From contig JAEBUN010000050.1 in the NCBI GenBank assembly GCA_023014365.1, forward strand, positions 62,001 through 126,000: a DNA stretch of 64,000 bases. Direction: 5' to 3'. The stretch comes from Lepiota brunneoincarnata (taxonomy: Eukaryota > Basidiomycota > Agaricomycetes > Agaricales > Agaricaceae). The position numbers and the translations under genes are program-made. Below, piece by piece: positions 1-11,535 of this stretch. The stretch's first letter is position 1. Every line of letters begins with the position of its first letter. Under the pieces are notes generated by a model that made no database searches, was not told the origin of the DNA, and worked only from the letters and a program-made list of their open reading frames with translations.

Positions 1-485
1 TCGGGCGGTTTTGAAGTGCCATCTATGCTGAGGTGCCGCGTCTTGACGAGTCGAGCAGTGATAGCATCGAGGCTGGGTATGTTCTTATACCCGACTTTGG
101 GCCGTCCCTTCTCAGTGGCGACGTTTTCCTGGTTGAGTTTCTCAAGTCTCTCCGACGTAAGTGCATCCCCACCACTCTCGGCTACAGGAGTCTCGGCTAG
201 AGGCGACGTAGATGTGGGGACTGGTGAAGCGGAACGGGTGTTGGGTGCATTCACAGCAGTGGAATCGTTGGTAGATGCCGTAGTAGCGAGCGAGGTGGAT
301 GATCCTGTTCGAAGGGCATGGGCAGCAAGGCGTGGACGAGGAGCTGTGGGGGGTGTACCATTGGCATTTGTGTCCTTGTTGAGGCCAATGCGAGCGACGA
401 GCTTCTCAAGGGGTGGGAGACGAGGGAGCTTTGTGGTAGCCGGATCTTTGGCAGGGATGGTGGGTGTAGCGTCGGGGGAGGCCAT
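1..485 (-). CDS. Hypothetical protein, N-terminal part only
   Basis: An open frame starts with an ATG at 485 and runs leftwards off the window edge for about 161 codons without a stop. The protein begins MASPDATPTIPAKDP and is rich in Ala, Thr, Ser and Pro up to about residue 120. It then becomes more ordered, with a short Glu/Lys/Leu stretch (SERLEKLNQENVATEK) and a segment reading VGYKNIPSLDAITARL that looks like the start of a folded or binding region. I do not recognise the family. It is divergent from the short-chain dehydrogenase gene that starts at 639, so the roughly 150 bp between the two ATGs should carry both promoters. Third-position choice and the absence of stops make coding more likely than the opposite-strand frame that overlaps it. 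Confidence 0.55.
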   Translation of the reverse strand, partial: MASPDATPTIPAKDPATTKLPRLPPLEKLVARIGLNKDTNANGTPPTAPRPRLAAHALRTGSSTSLATTASTNDSTAVNAPNTRSASPVPTSTSPLAETPVAESGGDALTSERLEKLNQENVATEKGRPKVGYKNIPSLDAITARLVKTRHLSIDGTSKPP

Positions 486-638
486 GGTGGTGGTGGGACG
501 TTGGAAGGAGAGAGGGCCCAGCACTGCCATCTCGTCTCCTCAAGATCTACTCATCACAACAGTGACCAGCGCTTAGTAGCCGACGTTACTGAGACAATAA
601 TCTCGGCGCTTCAACCCGTGTTATCACCCTTTTGAGCA
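486..638. promoter_or_regulatory. Short divergent intergenic region (shared promoter)
   Basis: About 150 bp separate the ATG of the leftward hypothetical gene (485) from the ATG of the rightward SDR gene (639). This interval must hold the start regions of both genes if both models are right. No clear TATA or CCAAT box stands out. Confidence 0.4.
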
Positions 639-1994
639 ATGGGAGTCTCTGCATCCGCAAGATTCGATCCCACGGCTGACCTTGTAGACCTCAAGGGCAA
701 GGTCATCATCGTAACAGGTGGCAAGTGCGTCTACCAAAGGGGCTCAGCTCCCATTTCACCCTACTACACTGACGCCTAAACTAAGCGCTGGCATCGGCTT
801 CGCAACAGTCCAACAACTGGCCCGTGCGGGCGCCAAGGTCTATCTTGCAGCTAGAAACGAATCCCGTGCTACGGAAGCACTCGCGCAATTGGAGGCAGAC
901 GGACTCACTAACGTGCATTGGCTGACATTAGACCTAGATGATCCAAGGGATGGCCAAGCATAGCGCCGAAGAGTTTTTGAAGAAAGAAGAGAGGTTGGAT
1001 GTGCTTGGTGAGTTGTGGCCGGACTGATTCGCCCTTCTTGACCTGAACCATGCCCAGTGAACAATGCTGGGTTGTGAGCTCTGAGGTCTCCATCCTACCG
1101 AATCGTTACTTATACATTTGTTTGCAGGCTCTCCGGCCCCTTTGAGATCGGACGAGATGGTGCGATTCTCTATATCTCGTATCATCTCACTTATAACTCC
1201 CTCTTGTGATAGGCGTCGCGTCAATGACTATCGTCAAGTGAGTTAGTCCAAACTCATGAAAGTCTTAGGACTTCAACTACGAACAAACAGCTATATCAGT
1301 CCCTTTGTCTTCACCGAAACACTACTTCCCCTCCTCCAAAAAACCGCACAAGAGCCGGATTCCTGACGTCCGCATTGTGAACGTACGGTCGCCCCGCTTC
1401 TACCCCCGACCTTCACTTACCAATAAACCACCCCAGCTGAGCTCAATAACCCACAAAATGATATCCGAGCCCTTCAAAATCACAGAAATCGAAGACTTCA
1501 ACGTCCAATACACAGGCCATCTTTTCCCCGGTTTCAAACGCTACGGTATATGCATCGCAATAAATACGAAACGCGCTCGATAACTAACTGTACGAGTCTA
1601 GCACACACAAAACTCCTTGTGCTCCTCTGGTCCACTGCCCTCCAGCACCATCTCCTCTCCACACCATCCTCTACAGGCAATAGTAACCCCATAACAGTCC
1701 TCTCCATCCACCCCGGCCAAGTCGACACATTCTCGCATAAAGACCCCTGGCTCAAATACCTTTCATGGATCTCCGCGATATTCGCCCAGTCCGTCACTGA
1801 AGGTGCTTACAACTCTGTCTTTGCCGCTGCCAGTAAGAAGGTGAGAGAGAGTAGGGAAGAATATCAAGGCGCGTATCTAGAGGGACGGCCAGTTGGAACC
1901 AAGGTGGTACCCTAGCAAGATTGCTAGGGATGATGGCTTTGCGAGGGAGCTAGAGGAGACTACGAGGAGATTTTTGGCTGGGATTGGACTCTGA
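639..1994 (+). CDS. Short-chain dehydrogenase/reductase, frame interrupted
   Basis: This is an SDR-family NAD(P)-dependent oxidoreductase of the retinol-dehydrogenase-like fungal type. Exon 1 (639-724) ends in VTGG and joins exon 2 at 786 to make the cofactor motif TGGNAGIGF. Further exons give VNNAG, then ISPFVFTETLLPLLQKTAQEPDSDVRIVNVRS, and the catalytic YxxxK appears as YAHTK after an intron near 1549-1602. The C-terminus ends at the TGA at 1992-1994. Single extra bases break the frame near 948 (AGGG), 1362 (TTCC) and 1911 (CCC); removing one base at each restores SDR sequence on both sides. The gene is therefore decayed, or the assembly has homopolymer errors. The substrate cannot be predicted. 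It is divergent from the hypothetical gene at 1-485. Confidence 0.8.
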
Positions 1995-2225
1995 GTATGG
2001 TTGCTGGTGTACAAGTCCTGTCGCTGTTGGGTGGTATTGATCCAGACGCTAATTATTTACTGTACTCTATACCGATGTTCACTTTTATGCTGGATCTAGC
2101 TATGCTCGCAGATCCCAGCTGACTATCAAATAATCCCCCTCGTTTGTTCAAAAGTGCTGTCACTCATTTTTATCGTCTTGGAGAAACCAATACATTCGAC
2201 AACCAAACTCATTGACTACTAACTT

Positions 2226-3655
2226 CTACAAGGGTGGGGTATCAACAAAGCAGAGTGTCATCCAACTGGGATCGTATCTATCAGGCTGCCCAACATTCGA
2301 GTCTTCTGCGATCTTCCTGATCTTTGCAACCTCCTCCTCACTGAGCTTGACGTTGACAGCACCAAGATTCTCTTTGAGGTACTAATGGCGGGCGTGTCAG
2401 GGGGTGGTGACTGGTTATATATAACCTACGCACCTTGATCTTTTTCGTCCCGGGGATTGGAATGAAATCTTTTCCTTGAGCAAGAACCCACGCAAGAGCA
2501 ACCTGGCCAGGTGCTGCATTATGTTTCTTCGCAATCTCTGCCACTCCATCAGCAACTTCCAGAATCTTCGGGAAGTTCTCTTTGCTGAATCTAAACCTCA
2601 AGCCTTAACACCAATATACTTATATATCGTTAACCGTTGTCCGTGGACGAACCTTGGAAGAAATCTCCTAGCATCCTCCGGCTCAAAATCCTCCGGGGAC
2701 TTGTATCGACCAGTAAGTAAACCTCGTCCCAATGGAGAATAAGCAACCACGGCAACTCCAAGCTCCCTGCATGTCTTCAATAGGCCAATTTTCTCGTCCT
2801 CGATATCAAGCGTGAAAGGGGAATATTCGACTTGGATCGCAGCGATGGGATGGATAGCGTGGGCCCTGCGGAGGGTGGCCGAAGAGATCTCTGACAGTCC
2901 AAGGTAGCGGACTTTGCCTGCCCTGTCAAATCTATATAAGCTTCTTGACGTATATACTGTTCGAGGCGAATTCGTTTACTTGACCAATTCTGCCATTGCA
3001 TCAACGGTTTGCTAGCACAGGAACATAAGCCAGCGCCTCTCGTAGAAGAATCGGAAGGGGTAGATACCTCGATAGGAACCAGGGGGTCCGCACGCTATTC
3101 CCGAGGTGTGAGCAAGGTGCCAAACGCCAAAATGAGGTAAACGTGCATGGAGATAATAGAGGTCAATTGTATCAATGCCTAGTCGCTTCAAGGTCCTCTC
3201 GCAGGCAACCTTGACGTATTCCGGAGTTCCATTGGGTGACCTAGTGCTCCCATCCATAGCGAGACCGAATTTGGTGGCTAGGAATATCCTGTCGCGATTT
3301 CCTGTACGCTTGAACCTAAGAATTACGGCTCTCATCATGAGGGCGTTACTTGCGCAACATTGTATACACGCACCATTTAGCAACCAGATCTTCAGAGTCG
3401 CCATAAACATCAGAAGTATCCCAGTTAGTCCAACCATCCTCCAAAGCCGCGTCCAGAAACTGATGCAAGAGGGGGAGGGGGGGAGGGGGGACGAAGACCA
3501 AATCAGCCCAGTGAACGCGGTCCCTGCTATTGGGTGTTGTAACTGACCTTGAATCTCTCTTCATCGCTGTCGACCTGGCCATAGAAGGAAGATAATCCCA
3601 TCAGCCCCAAGCCCATTTCGGCGACATCGTCGTTCCCGATTTTCCTAGTAGGCAT
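2226..3655 (-). CDS. Aldo-keto reductase, copy 1 (intact)
   Basis: An NADPH-dependent aldo-keto reductase of the YakC/AKR13-like group that reduces carbonyl compounds to alcohols; the substrate is unknown. Eight exons splice to about 334 residues: 3548-3655, 3374-3459, 3147-3315, 3068-3094, 2980-3011, 2653-2922, 2434-2590 and 2226-2381. Visible landmarks are GLGLMGLS near the N-terminus, NWDTSDVYG with the catalytic Asp/Tyr, the Lys in [33 protein letters not shown], and a cofactor-binding end around [10 protein letters not shown]. All junctions keep the frame, and the intron after DLYYLH uses a GC donor. An in-frame ATG nine bases upstream (3664) is an alternative start, giving [11 protein letters not shown] second copy with the same exon structure lies at 11.5-12.9 kb, so the pair arose by duplication. 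Confidence 0.92.
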
Positions 3656-3664
3656 TCTCGTCAT

Positions 3665-5608
3665 GGCTGGTGCTCGTGATTGTATGAACACAAGATCGAT
3701 GGAGGGACAACTTTGAGAGGGTACTGGATCGTGATATACCAGGGATTTTTCGAGTGATCGCAAAGCTGCTGTCTTAAGTACGCAAAGCCCGTGCTCAGCA
3801 TTGATAAGCTGTATCTCATAAGCCGGCGATGTCAACGAAGTGTCCTCTAAAAATGGCGGCCGAGTAACCGAGATAGTCAAAGTCTCAAGGCTATTGCTTC
3901 ATAACTCCATTCAGAAGCACGTGCCACCTTCTGGTGTCATTCCGGCCGCTGACTCCGAGGAGCGGTAGATGAACGCCCAGTATCATGGCGAAAGCAGCTT
4001 GAGCAGGTGCGTATGTACACTTAAGAGCACAATAGGTGTTGAGATTCGAGTGATACTTGACAAAATCCATATTTCCTCTAATGCTTTCAAAGATATCGAA
4101 ATCAATCACACACCCCGGAGGTAGGCATTCCGCATTTGGGCAAAATGTACCAAAGGGGAGTACTTATTATGAAAATTCCACACACAGCTCTACTTCCGGT
4201 CTTCCCTCGTTTCTCCTTCGACAATCGATGATCCCGACACCTGCCTCGTTTCGAAATCAAGGTGATGCACCATCTTTGCACCATCTCCATCATCAACGTT
4301 TCAAGGTCCGATCCAAGAGGAAATCATAACAAGAACCCAGATCTCAGACTTCAAGCCGTGATCTTCGGATATGACCTTCCCAGTCTACGAGGTGGTCGTA
4401 AAGGAAAGCTACAGAGGTTAGCTGCTGATCATGGGCACAGATGCCACCGCACACCAATCCGCGTTCTGTATACGGGGACACCATCCCCACACTTGGCCGC
4501 ATTGAAACGAAGGTGATTGTTTCTCCAGCAGTGGTTTGTTGGCTCTGTCATCACGGCCGAGAATTAGGCTACTGGAATATTCCGTCTTATGGCGCCTCGG
4601 TACACTCGGTGCCTATTGATCGACCAGGATGCGCATATAGGTCAAATTCCGACAGGAAGTCTATTCTCGTTAAATTCCCTCACTTTCTTTCCCCAAGTCT
4701 TCTGGTTTCAATCATCATTCTATTACTCACCCTTGAGTTGTAACAATAATATTACGAGGTCGAGAAGACGAGCCCATGGTCGTTTCGTAGATCACACCTC
4801 GCCTATATTGTCTTGAAGTCGGATACTCTTCCCTTCATCTGTGAGTTGTCACGAGACCAATCTATTATGTGCCGCACGGTTGTTGGCCAAGGAATTTGGT
4901 CACATTAAATATGCGGGTCCGGCGTTATTTTTTATATGCTCTAAAAGTAGTGACGCCGATCATATCATCTGCACGCATATGGTTTTTTTGTGTCAATAAC
5001 AGGGAGTGATGAATAGAACACAAGGTGCAAAGGCCAAAGACTGGGCGAAGCAAGTTGCATTCCTCATTTGGGCGGGTATCTCCCAGTTGTGACAACCGTC
5101 TTTGCCGCCGGCCGGATTTGAACACTGGCGTTCACCATACAGTAGTTCTGGTAGAAAGAAATTTCGGAGGGATTGGAGAGATAATTGTTCCATACACCAG
5201 AAAAGGCCTGATAATCGTGTTCGCTACTCGACAAGCAATCGCGAAGACCAACTAGGGTTGAAAAGGTTGGACATGGCACCCTGCAGTCTAGTAATAGCAA
5301 ATAGTCATGTGACATTCTGGCAGTAAGTAGTTCGACCACGCTAACCCTCAGCGCTCAGCAAGTATCCACCTCTGCCCTTGGCCATTCTGTCACCTTATCG
5401 TCATTGCCCCCATTGACAATGATCGTGCGACCTGAGAACTGATTAATGAAGACCAAGAAGGAATCCAATGAGGTCAACAAGCGTGAATTATGTGTAAAGA
5501 ATTCGGTGTGTGTCGTCATTGGTCTAGCTCGTCCGAATAACGATTGACAGTTATATCACTGGCGCACCACCAGAGTGGGGCTTCATACCATTTTCCCCAC
5601 GTCCCCTC
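3665..5608. other. Gene-free interval upstream of AKR copy 1
   Basis: About 1.9 kb lie between two divergent genes, the aldo-keto reductase (leftward) and the DUF2235-WD40 gene (rightward). Only short open frames occur. One leftward frame of 72 codons (3891-4109) has a hydrophobic stretch but no recognisable family or splice partners. A tRNA-like TTCAAATCC motif near 5110-5125 lacks a matching 5' half. Both promoters are expected here. No repeats or other genes are evident. Confidence 0.4.
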
Positions 5609-8600
5609 ATGTCAGAGTCTCTCTCCCCGTTGAAAGATGGCTATGAGCCCTCCCTGGAACCTTCTTCACAAGGACAAAGTGGTGAGTGTCGCGTCTGTCA
5701 GCGCACTGACCCGTGATAAACCCCGTTGAGAAGCTCACGGTGGCGAAAAAAAAGAGGTTTCCCCACCTGCGTCACATCCAGCCCCTCGACTGCCTCCTTC
5801 AAGTCTGTTTATGCCATGTGGGCACGACATGAATGGGAGAAATCTCATCGTCTGCATAGACGGGACCTCGAACCAATTCGGCGATAACGTACGTCCGTAG
5901 TAACCCCCACATCTAATAATATCGTTGATTTTTTTTCCTTGAATAGAACACGAACGTGATCGAATTATACCGTCTCCTTTTGAAAAACCCAGAAGATAAG
6001 CAGAAGACTTGGTACAACAGTGGCATTGGGACGTACGCGCAACCCTCGTGGAAGTCGCTTAGATTCTTTAAGCAAGCCATCCGCCACAAGATCGATTTGG
6101 CAATTGCATGGTTCGTTGCTTGAGAAGTCTTCCTTGTAAAGGCATTCACCTCATCCAGGAATTTCGAACGAGCTGTGCTCGCAGCGTACCGCTGGTTATC
6201 GGCCCATTACAAGCCAGGTGACACTATCTTTCTTTTCGGTACGTGATAGCAGCATTCCCTCTACATCCATGTTCTTGATGGGTAAATAGGGTTTTCCCGC
6301 GGCGCCTTTCAGATCCGCGTCTTGGCGGGGATGATTGATAAGGTATGATATATCACTTTCACTACTCAACTGGCACACATAAATCAACCCCTCATAGGTC
6401 GGCCTCATCTTTCCCGGAAACGAGGAACAGATCCCATTGTACGCTCAAAATGCGGTCCACGCTCTTGCATGCTGACCAACTGATTTACAGCGCTTTCGAG
6501 CTGTACGCAGACAGGGAGAGTGATGAACCCATCGTGTCTGCAGTCGGGTCATCTGACCCCAAACCCGCAATTTCCAAGGCTGAGCAATTTAAGTCAACCT
6601 TCGCCCACAAGGATGTCAAGGTGCATTTTGTCGGCGCCTGGTACGCGAGGACTGATCACCATCCCTCTGGATACATTGACGACGAGAGGTTAGGGATACG
6701 GTTTCATCGATTGGTGTTATTCGTGGGACACACCTGTGGCCCCGGACCGTTGATGGGATGAAGCATGTGTGTTACTTCCGCCATGCACTAGCGCTCGACG
6801 AGCGGCGCGTCAAATTCCTGCCTGAGTACGCCTATGGAGGGACGACATTGCCTCCATCAAGCAAGGAAGATACTAACAAGTCGGAAACTGACCAGAGCTC
6901 TACAGCTAAAGACAACAACAGTCCGACCGTCGACAACCGCTGGGCGGATGACCCAGGATCCTATGGAGTGTGATGACATGGACGACCAATCCCGGTTTAA
7001 GAAGCACTTTGTGAGCTTGAAGCTTTCCCACACGAAGGAAACGTGGTTTGCAGGAACACATTCGGATATGTAACTAGATTCACCTTCTTAAAATGAGTGC
7101 TAGCTCTGACGATCGCATCTATTAGCGGGGGTGGAAATATTGATAACCCCTTGATGGATCGTAGCAGACCACCTTTGAGGTGGATGGTATTCGAGGCGGG
7201 AGCAGTTGGACTCCGCACTGCACCATTCCCGCGCGACCTTTCTGGTGGGGATCCATATCAATATCATTCAATCCCTTACACCGGTCTGGTGGACTCTCGA
7301 GCTCCTTCCCGTCAAACGGCTGGCATTTACACAGAAAAAGGGTGGAAAGAGCACTACTCGAAAGTAGGTCCTGTTATTTTGGTCGTAAAGGGGACCTTAT
7401 AACACCGGCGCCTATCTAGGCCCCATCTCGGCGCTGGGCGTCAAATCCTCCCTGGTCAGAGGATCCACAGCTCCCTTCTCTTAGCAGACCAGACAACCGC
7501 ACGCGAGTACACTCCACGAGCACATCCCCCCGAGAATGAGACCGGATTCTGGGATATGTTACATCAGAGAGGGACCTACAAAGACGGTCATCGAAAAGCC
7601 TGGCTGGAACTCGACTTGTATGAGGTCACACCGCACATTGTAGAAGGCGTTATCAAGGGTGATGATCATGCACTGGGACGCATGCGACACATAGCGACTT
7701 CAGGTAGGCCCCTGACGATTTGTTTATTTTCAGTTGAACCTAACAGGAAGCCAGCTGAGGGACGTCGAGCTCTGTATAAAGAAGTGACCAGAATCTTGAA
7801 GAACGCATCAAGCCCTGACCATTTGTATGGACTCATGCAGAACGCCATGCAAGTTTTGAGCGGGATCTCCAGGGACTACCCACCGGTAGTGCTTATCCAT
7901 CCAGATGATATTCATCATCTCGTCTCTAGTGTTCGGGTGAGCGAAAACGAGGGAGAGCATAAGATAATGAGAAAATTTCTCCTGGAGTTCACCGATCGTG
8001 AGTATAAATACAACTCTTGTCGGATTGGCGAGCTAAAACCTTGGTCCTACTCCATAGTCTGCTCGCATGTGCTCCAAGGACACGCGGATTGGGCCACATC
8101 TGTTGCGTTTTCGCCTGATGGCAAATGTGTAGTCTCAGGCTCGGAAGACAAGACAATTCGGATCTGGAGCGTAGAGACTGGGAAAGTGACGGGAGAGCCA
8201 CTTCAAGGGCACTCGCGTTGGGTTACGTCTGTTGCATTTTCACCCGATGGTGAATGCATAGTCTCGGGCTCGGATGACAATACAGTCCGAATTTGGAGTG
8301 TGGGGGAAGGGAAGACGGTGAGAGGGCCACTCCGAGGACACGCTGGTTCCGTCACATCTGTCGCATTTTCGCCTGACTGCAAGTGTGTAGCTTCAGGCTC
8401 CGACGATGAAACAATTCGAATCTGGGATGCTGAGACGGGGCAGATAAAAGGGGAGCCATTACGAGGACATGCAGGTTGCGTTACCTCTGTTGCGTTTTCC
8501 ACTGATGGCAAGCGTGTAGTCTCGGGCTCGCATGATAAGACAGTTCGGATCTGGAGCGTCGAGACGGGGAAAATGATAGGGGAGGCACTTCGAGGACACG

Positions 8601-8965
8601 TGGATACAGTCACATCCGTCGCATTTTCGCCTGACAACAAGTTCATAGTCTCAGGCTCGAACGACGATACGGTTCAGATCTGGAGTGCAGAGACAGGGAA
8701 GATGATAGGAAAGCCGCTTCGAGGCCATACAGATTCGGTCACGTCTGTCGCACTTTCACCCGACGGGAAGTATATAGCTTCAGGCTCGGAGGATGAGACA
8801 GTCAGGATCTGGAATGCAGGGACAGGACAGATGGCAGGAGAACCGCTTCGAGGCCATACAGATGTGGTCACTTCGGTTGCATTCTCGCCTGATAGCAAAT
8901 CCGTGGTCTCAGGCTCAGGCGATAAGACAGTTAGGATTTGGGATGATGATAGCTATACCGTCTAA
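5609..8965 (+). CDS. DUF2235 alpha/beta hydrolase fused to seven WD40 repeats
   Basis: The start at 5609 (MSESLSPLKDGYEP) was chosen because exon 1 (5609-5681) joins 5734-5888 in frame into NLIVCIDGTSNQFGDN, the first DUF2235 motif. Further exons (5947-6110, 6159-6238, 6290-6342, 6398-6438, 6491-6640, 6694-7069, 7126-7363 and 7420-8965) give the nucleophile elbow GFSRGAF, a GAWDTVSSIG segment, HALALDERRVKFLPE, and WFAGTHSDIGGG with the likely catalytic His. The family includes bacterial Tle1-type lipases. After HLGAGRQILPGQRIHSS and a linker of about 170 residues come seven WD40 repeats of 43 residues, enough for one propeller. The frame appears broken by single-base insertions near 6955 and in the G run at 7246-7250. 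The head suggests an esterase or lipase and the propeller a ligand or partner sensor; both roles are inferred. Confidence 0.85.
8072..8953 (+). repeat. Tandem 129-nt WD40 repeats, seven units
   Basis: Units start at 8072, 8201, 8330, 8459, 8588, 8717 and 8846, an exact 129-nt (43-codon) period with no indels. Each encodes a blade with the pattern L-x-GH-xxx-VTSVAFSPD-x-K-xxx-SGS-x-D-x-T-x-xIW. Neighbouring units are highly similar even at silent sites, and differences gather after GH, around SPD-x-K-x, and in SGS-x-D-x-T. This suggests recent amplification or homogenisation inside the coding region. Confidence 0.9.
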
Positions 8966-9199
8966 AACCCAGAGATAGTTGAGTATGAACTCTCTGTACC
9001 TGACCAACCGTAAACCATGTGTTCATATCGTCGAGTCCGGAATGATTCTCATTCGCACTCTCAAGTCACCTCACTGGCAGCTGAAACCCCCCATCGTTGA
9101 TTTCAGAAAGTGCAAGTACATACATAGGGGGGAAGTCAAGAAACATACACAAAAGCATTGAGCATCGCAGTGGAGAAACCTGTGACGGTATTCATTTCT

Positions 9200-11248
9200 T
9201 CAAGAAACAATTTCGGTCAGCAAATCTACTGGCCACTTGGGTACATCCGTCCCGTTGGGCCTTGATCCAACATTATATCCCAATCTCACCACACCATCAC
9301 TGAACTGGAGAATTGGTTTGATAGTCCCCACCCGGACCCTCAATGCCCGATTCTCCCTCACTTCGAAGTACCTTCTTATCAAATATTGGTGTGTCATTAT
9401 CTTGGAGTATCTTGAGAGCCCTCGGGATGGTGACCCCCATGGGGTCAGTGTGCTTCCAGACAAACCGGCCATACCTTGTCCAGAGGTCGTCCCAGATTTC
9501 TTTAGGATAATCACCGCAGGAGGATGTGAGCCATTGCGAGTAATAGTTGAGCGCAACCTGTGAGTTACACGTGAGAGCGGAAGTGGTAATTGTAGATCAG
9601 AGATGTTTATTACATCAACGACATAGGAGCCTCCTTTTTCACCTTTGTCAATAAGAGCGTGAAGAACGCCTACCGCTCCAGCGACTCCCGTGCTACAGAA
9701 AGAATCAGCGTGGCGGTCGTGTCGTATAGAGATAGACTGCATGCCAGAAGTCTGAGTTGGGGAAGACGGGTGTGACAGGTTCGTTGAGACCCATGGCCTG
9801 GCCAAAATTTAGAGAAACGCCTGTACACTGGGAGGATGTGGGTTCGAGATCTCGACTACATTGTCTTGACCCACCGCGTCACTAATCTGTTGCCACCCCG
9901 AGCGGTGCGCCCATGGTCCCATTCCACCCCTGTTTAAATGAGTCGGTGCAATAAAAGGTGGTCAGAGTGCGCTCACATAGCAATTCTCGTGTACATAGAT
10001 GATCCCTTTCCCCCTTTCCTTGACCATCTCCATGATATCATCCTTTCCAAACCCCCACTTCTCCATGACGTGCGGACGATAGCCATCGACGACAATATCC
10101 GCCTCCATGATCAAGCTCTTCAGCTGACCTTTATCCTCCTCCCGCCTCAAATCCAAATGCGAATTCCACTTACCCCATCCCAAATCCAGTTGCAACCCCG
10201 ACATGTCCGTCACATGGGGTGCAGTAACCCGCATAACACTTGCACCCATCTCGGCAAGCTCGCGCACCAAGGTCGGTGATGCGATAATGCGTGTCAAATC
10301 AACGACTTTGACTCCAAAGAGGGGACGGGTGGGGGTGGTATGGCCAGGAACATGGTCCCACCATGTTGGGGGTTGTTTTGGATTTGGGTAGTGGTGGATC
10401 TCGTATAGGCCAACGTGGGCAGTTGGCTTTAGCCGTGTTCGGATGCGCGGTACTCATCGACCGAGTAACAGATGGTGCCAGCCTGGCGGGCCTGATCGTT
10501 CATGAGCGAGTCGATGCTCTCTGCCCTGTGGGTTGAGAGTGTTTCAGCCACGATATTACATGCGGCATCGAAGGATGGAAGAGTTAGGAATTGGGGACGC
10601 TCAATCCCGAGTGCCTTTTGCGTTGGATTAGGGATCAAGGACTGCCTGAAAGAATATCAGAGCATGATTATTGATAAGCATCAACAGCGCACCATGAAGG
10701 TGGTAGTACCTTCCGTTTGCAACTTTATAGATATTGGTGGTAGCGAGGATCGATTAGTGGGGTTGTAGCCTCCATGGATGCGATGTATATCACAGTTAGG
10801 AAAATACTCTTCGTAAAGTTGACGATTTCCTCCGAGTCCCACAGGAATATTCTTGCCTTCTGGGTCAATCGTGAGCCATGGGTGGACGGGAGACTATGAT
10901 AAACAACTGGGCATGGTCACTGCATCGAAACATCAGTCTGCATATCATATCATAAACCATACATATATACGTGTCAATATGAATCTTTTGGTAAGGAATT
11001 CCATATTTCTTGCGTAGCAAGACGTTGAGCATAGCACCCTGGAAGGCTTTGAGCGCTGAGATGCTCTCTCCGACGCGCCAGTTAACCGGAAAGAACGGCA
11101 GTTTAGAGCCAGTGAAGGAAATGCACGTCCGCCGCCTCCTCCACCCCCTGAGGAAGAGAGGACCTGGTGCAAGGGGGTTGCGCAATATACCATCCCACAG
11201 GACCTTCTTCGATTCTTCGGGAACGGAGTAGGTGTCAAGAGGAGACAT
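9200..11248 (-). CDS. CaiB/BaiF family CoA-transferase, frame interrupted
   Basis: A family III CoA-transferase, moving CoA between organic acids; the substrate is unknown. Translation from the ATG at 11248 (MSPLDTYSVPEESKKV) gives an N-terminal region typical of the duplicated fungal form (NWRVGESISALKAF, then TDHAQLF after an intron). The core follows: LFGVKVVDLTRIIASPTLV, then VTAPHVTDMSGLQLDLGWGK, the conserved EADIVVDGYRPHVMEKWGFG, and ERGKGIIYVHENCY. The C-terminal part has SGWQQISDA, TGVAGAVGVLHALI, ALNYYSQWLTSSCG and a closing KWPVDLLTEIVS. The frame is broken by single-base changes near 10880 (CCC), 10431, 9918 (GGG) and 9371, and probably near 10730 and 11120. One intron appears to use a GC donor (after PNSDF). 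With this many breaks it is either a decaying gene or a poorly polished one. Confidence 0.75.
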
Positions 11249-11535
11249 TGGCGGGGGGGGGTACGAAGCCAGGAACCGGAACGGACCAAGGTATTGAGTC
11301 TGAGAGCCTGAGTAACGCTCAAGCCTCAGGGGTCCTCATGGGAAGGGCTCCGGGCTTTTGGGCTAGCAAACCCATGGAGCCGGCATACCCGTTTTGGGTG
11401 TTCGTTTGTAGATACCGAATGCACGCCTCCATTGAACAGTGTACCGCCTACTACCACGTATTTATGACCAACTTATAGCCCCATTCGCTAGGGGCATAAA
11501 TTAAGCAAAGTATCACTACCCCATATATTCATTAA

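Noticed and set aside
3891..4109. 72-codon minus-strand frame
   Set aside because: Short, no recognisable motif, no splice partners.
5095..5230. tRNA-like TTCAAATCC motif on the minus strand
   Set aside because: No matching D-arm or acceptor strand within a plausible distance and the T-stem does not pair.
7364..7419. Missing C (frame break) in the DUF2235 gene near 7420
   Set aside because: A 56-nt intron (GTAGGT to TCTAG) explains it and yields TTRKPHLGAGRQILPGQ.
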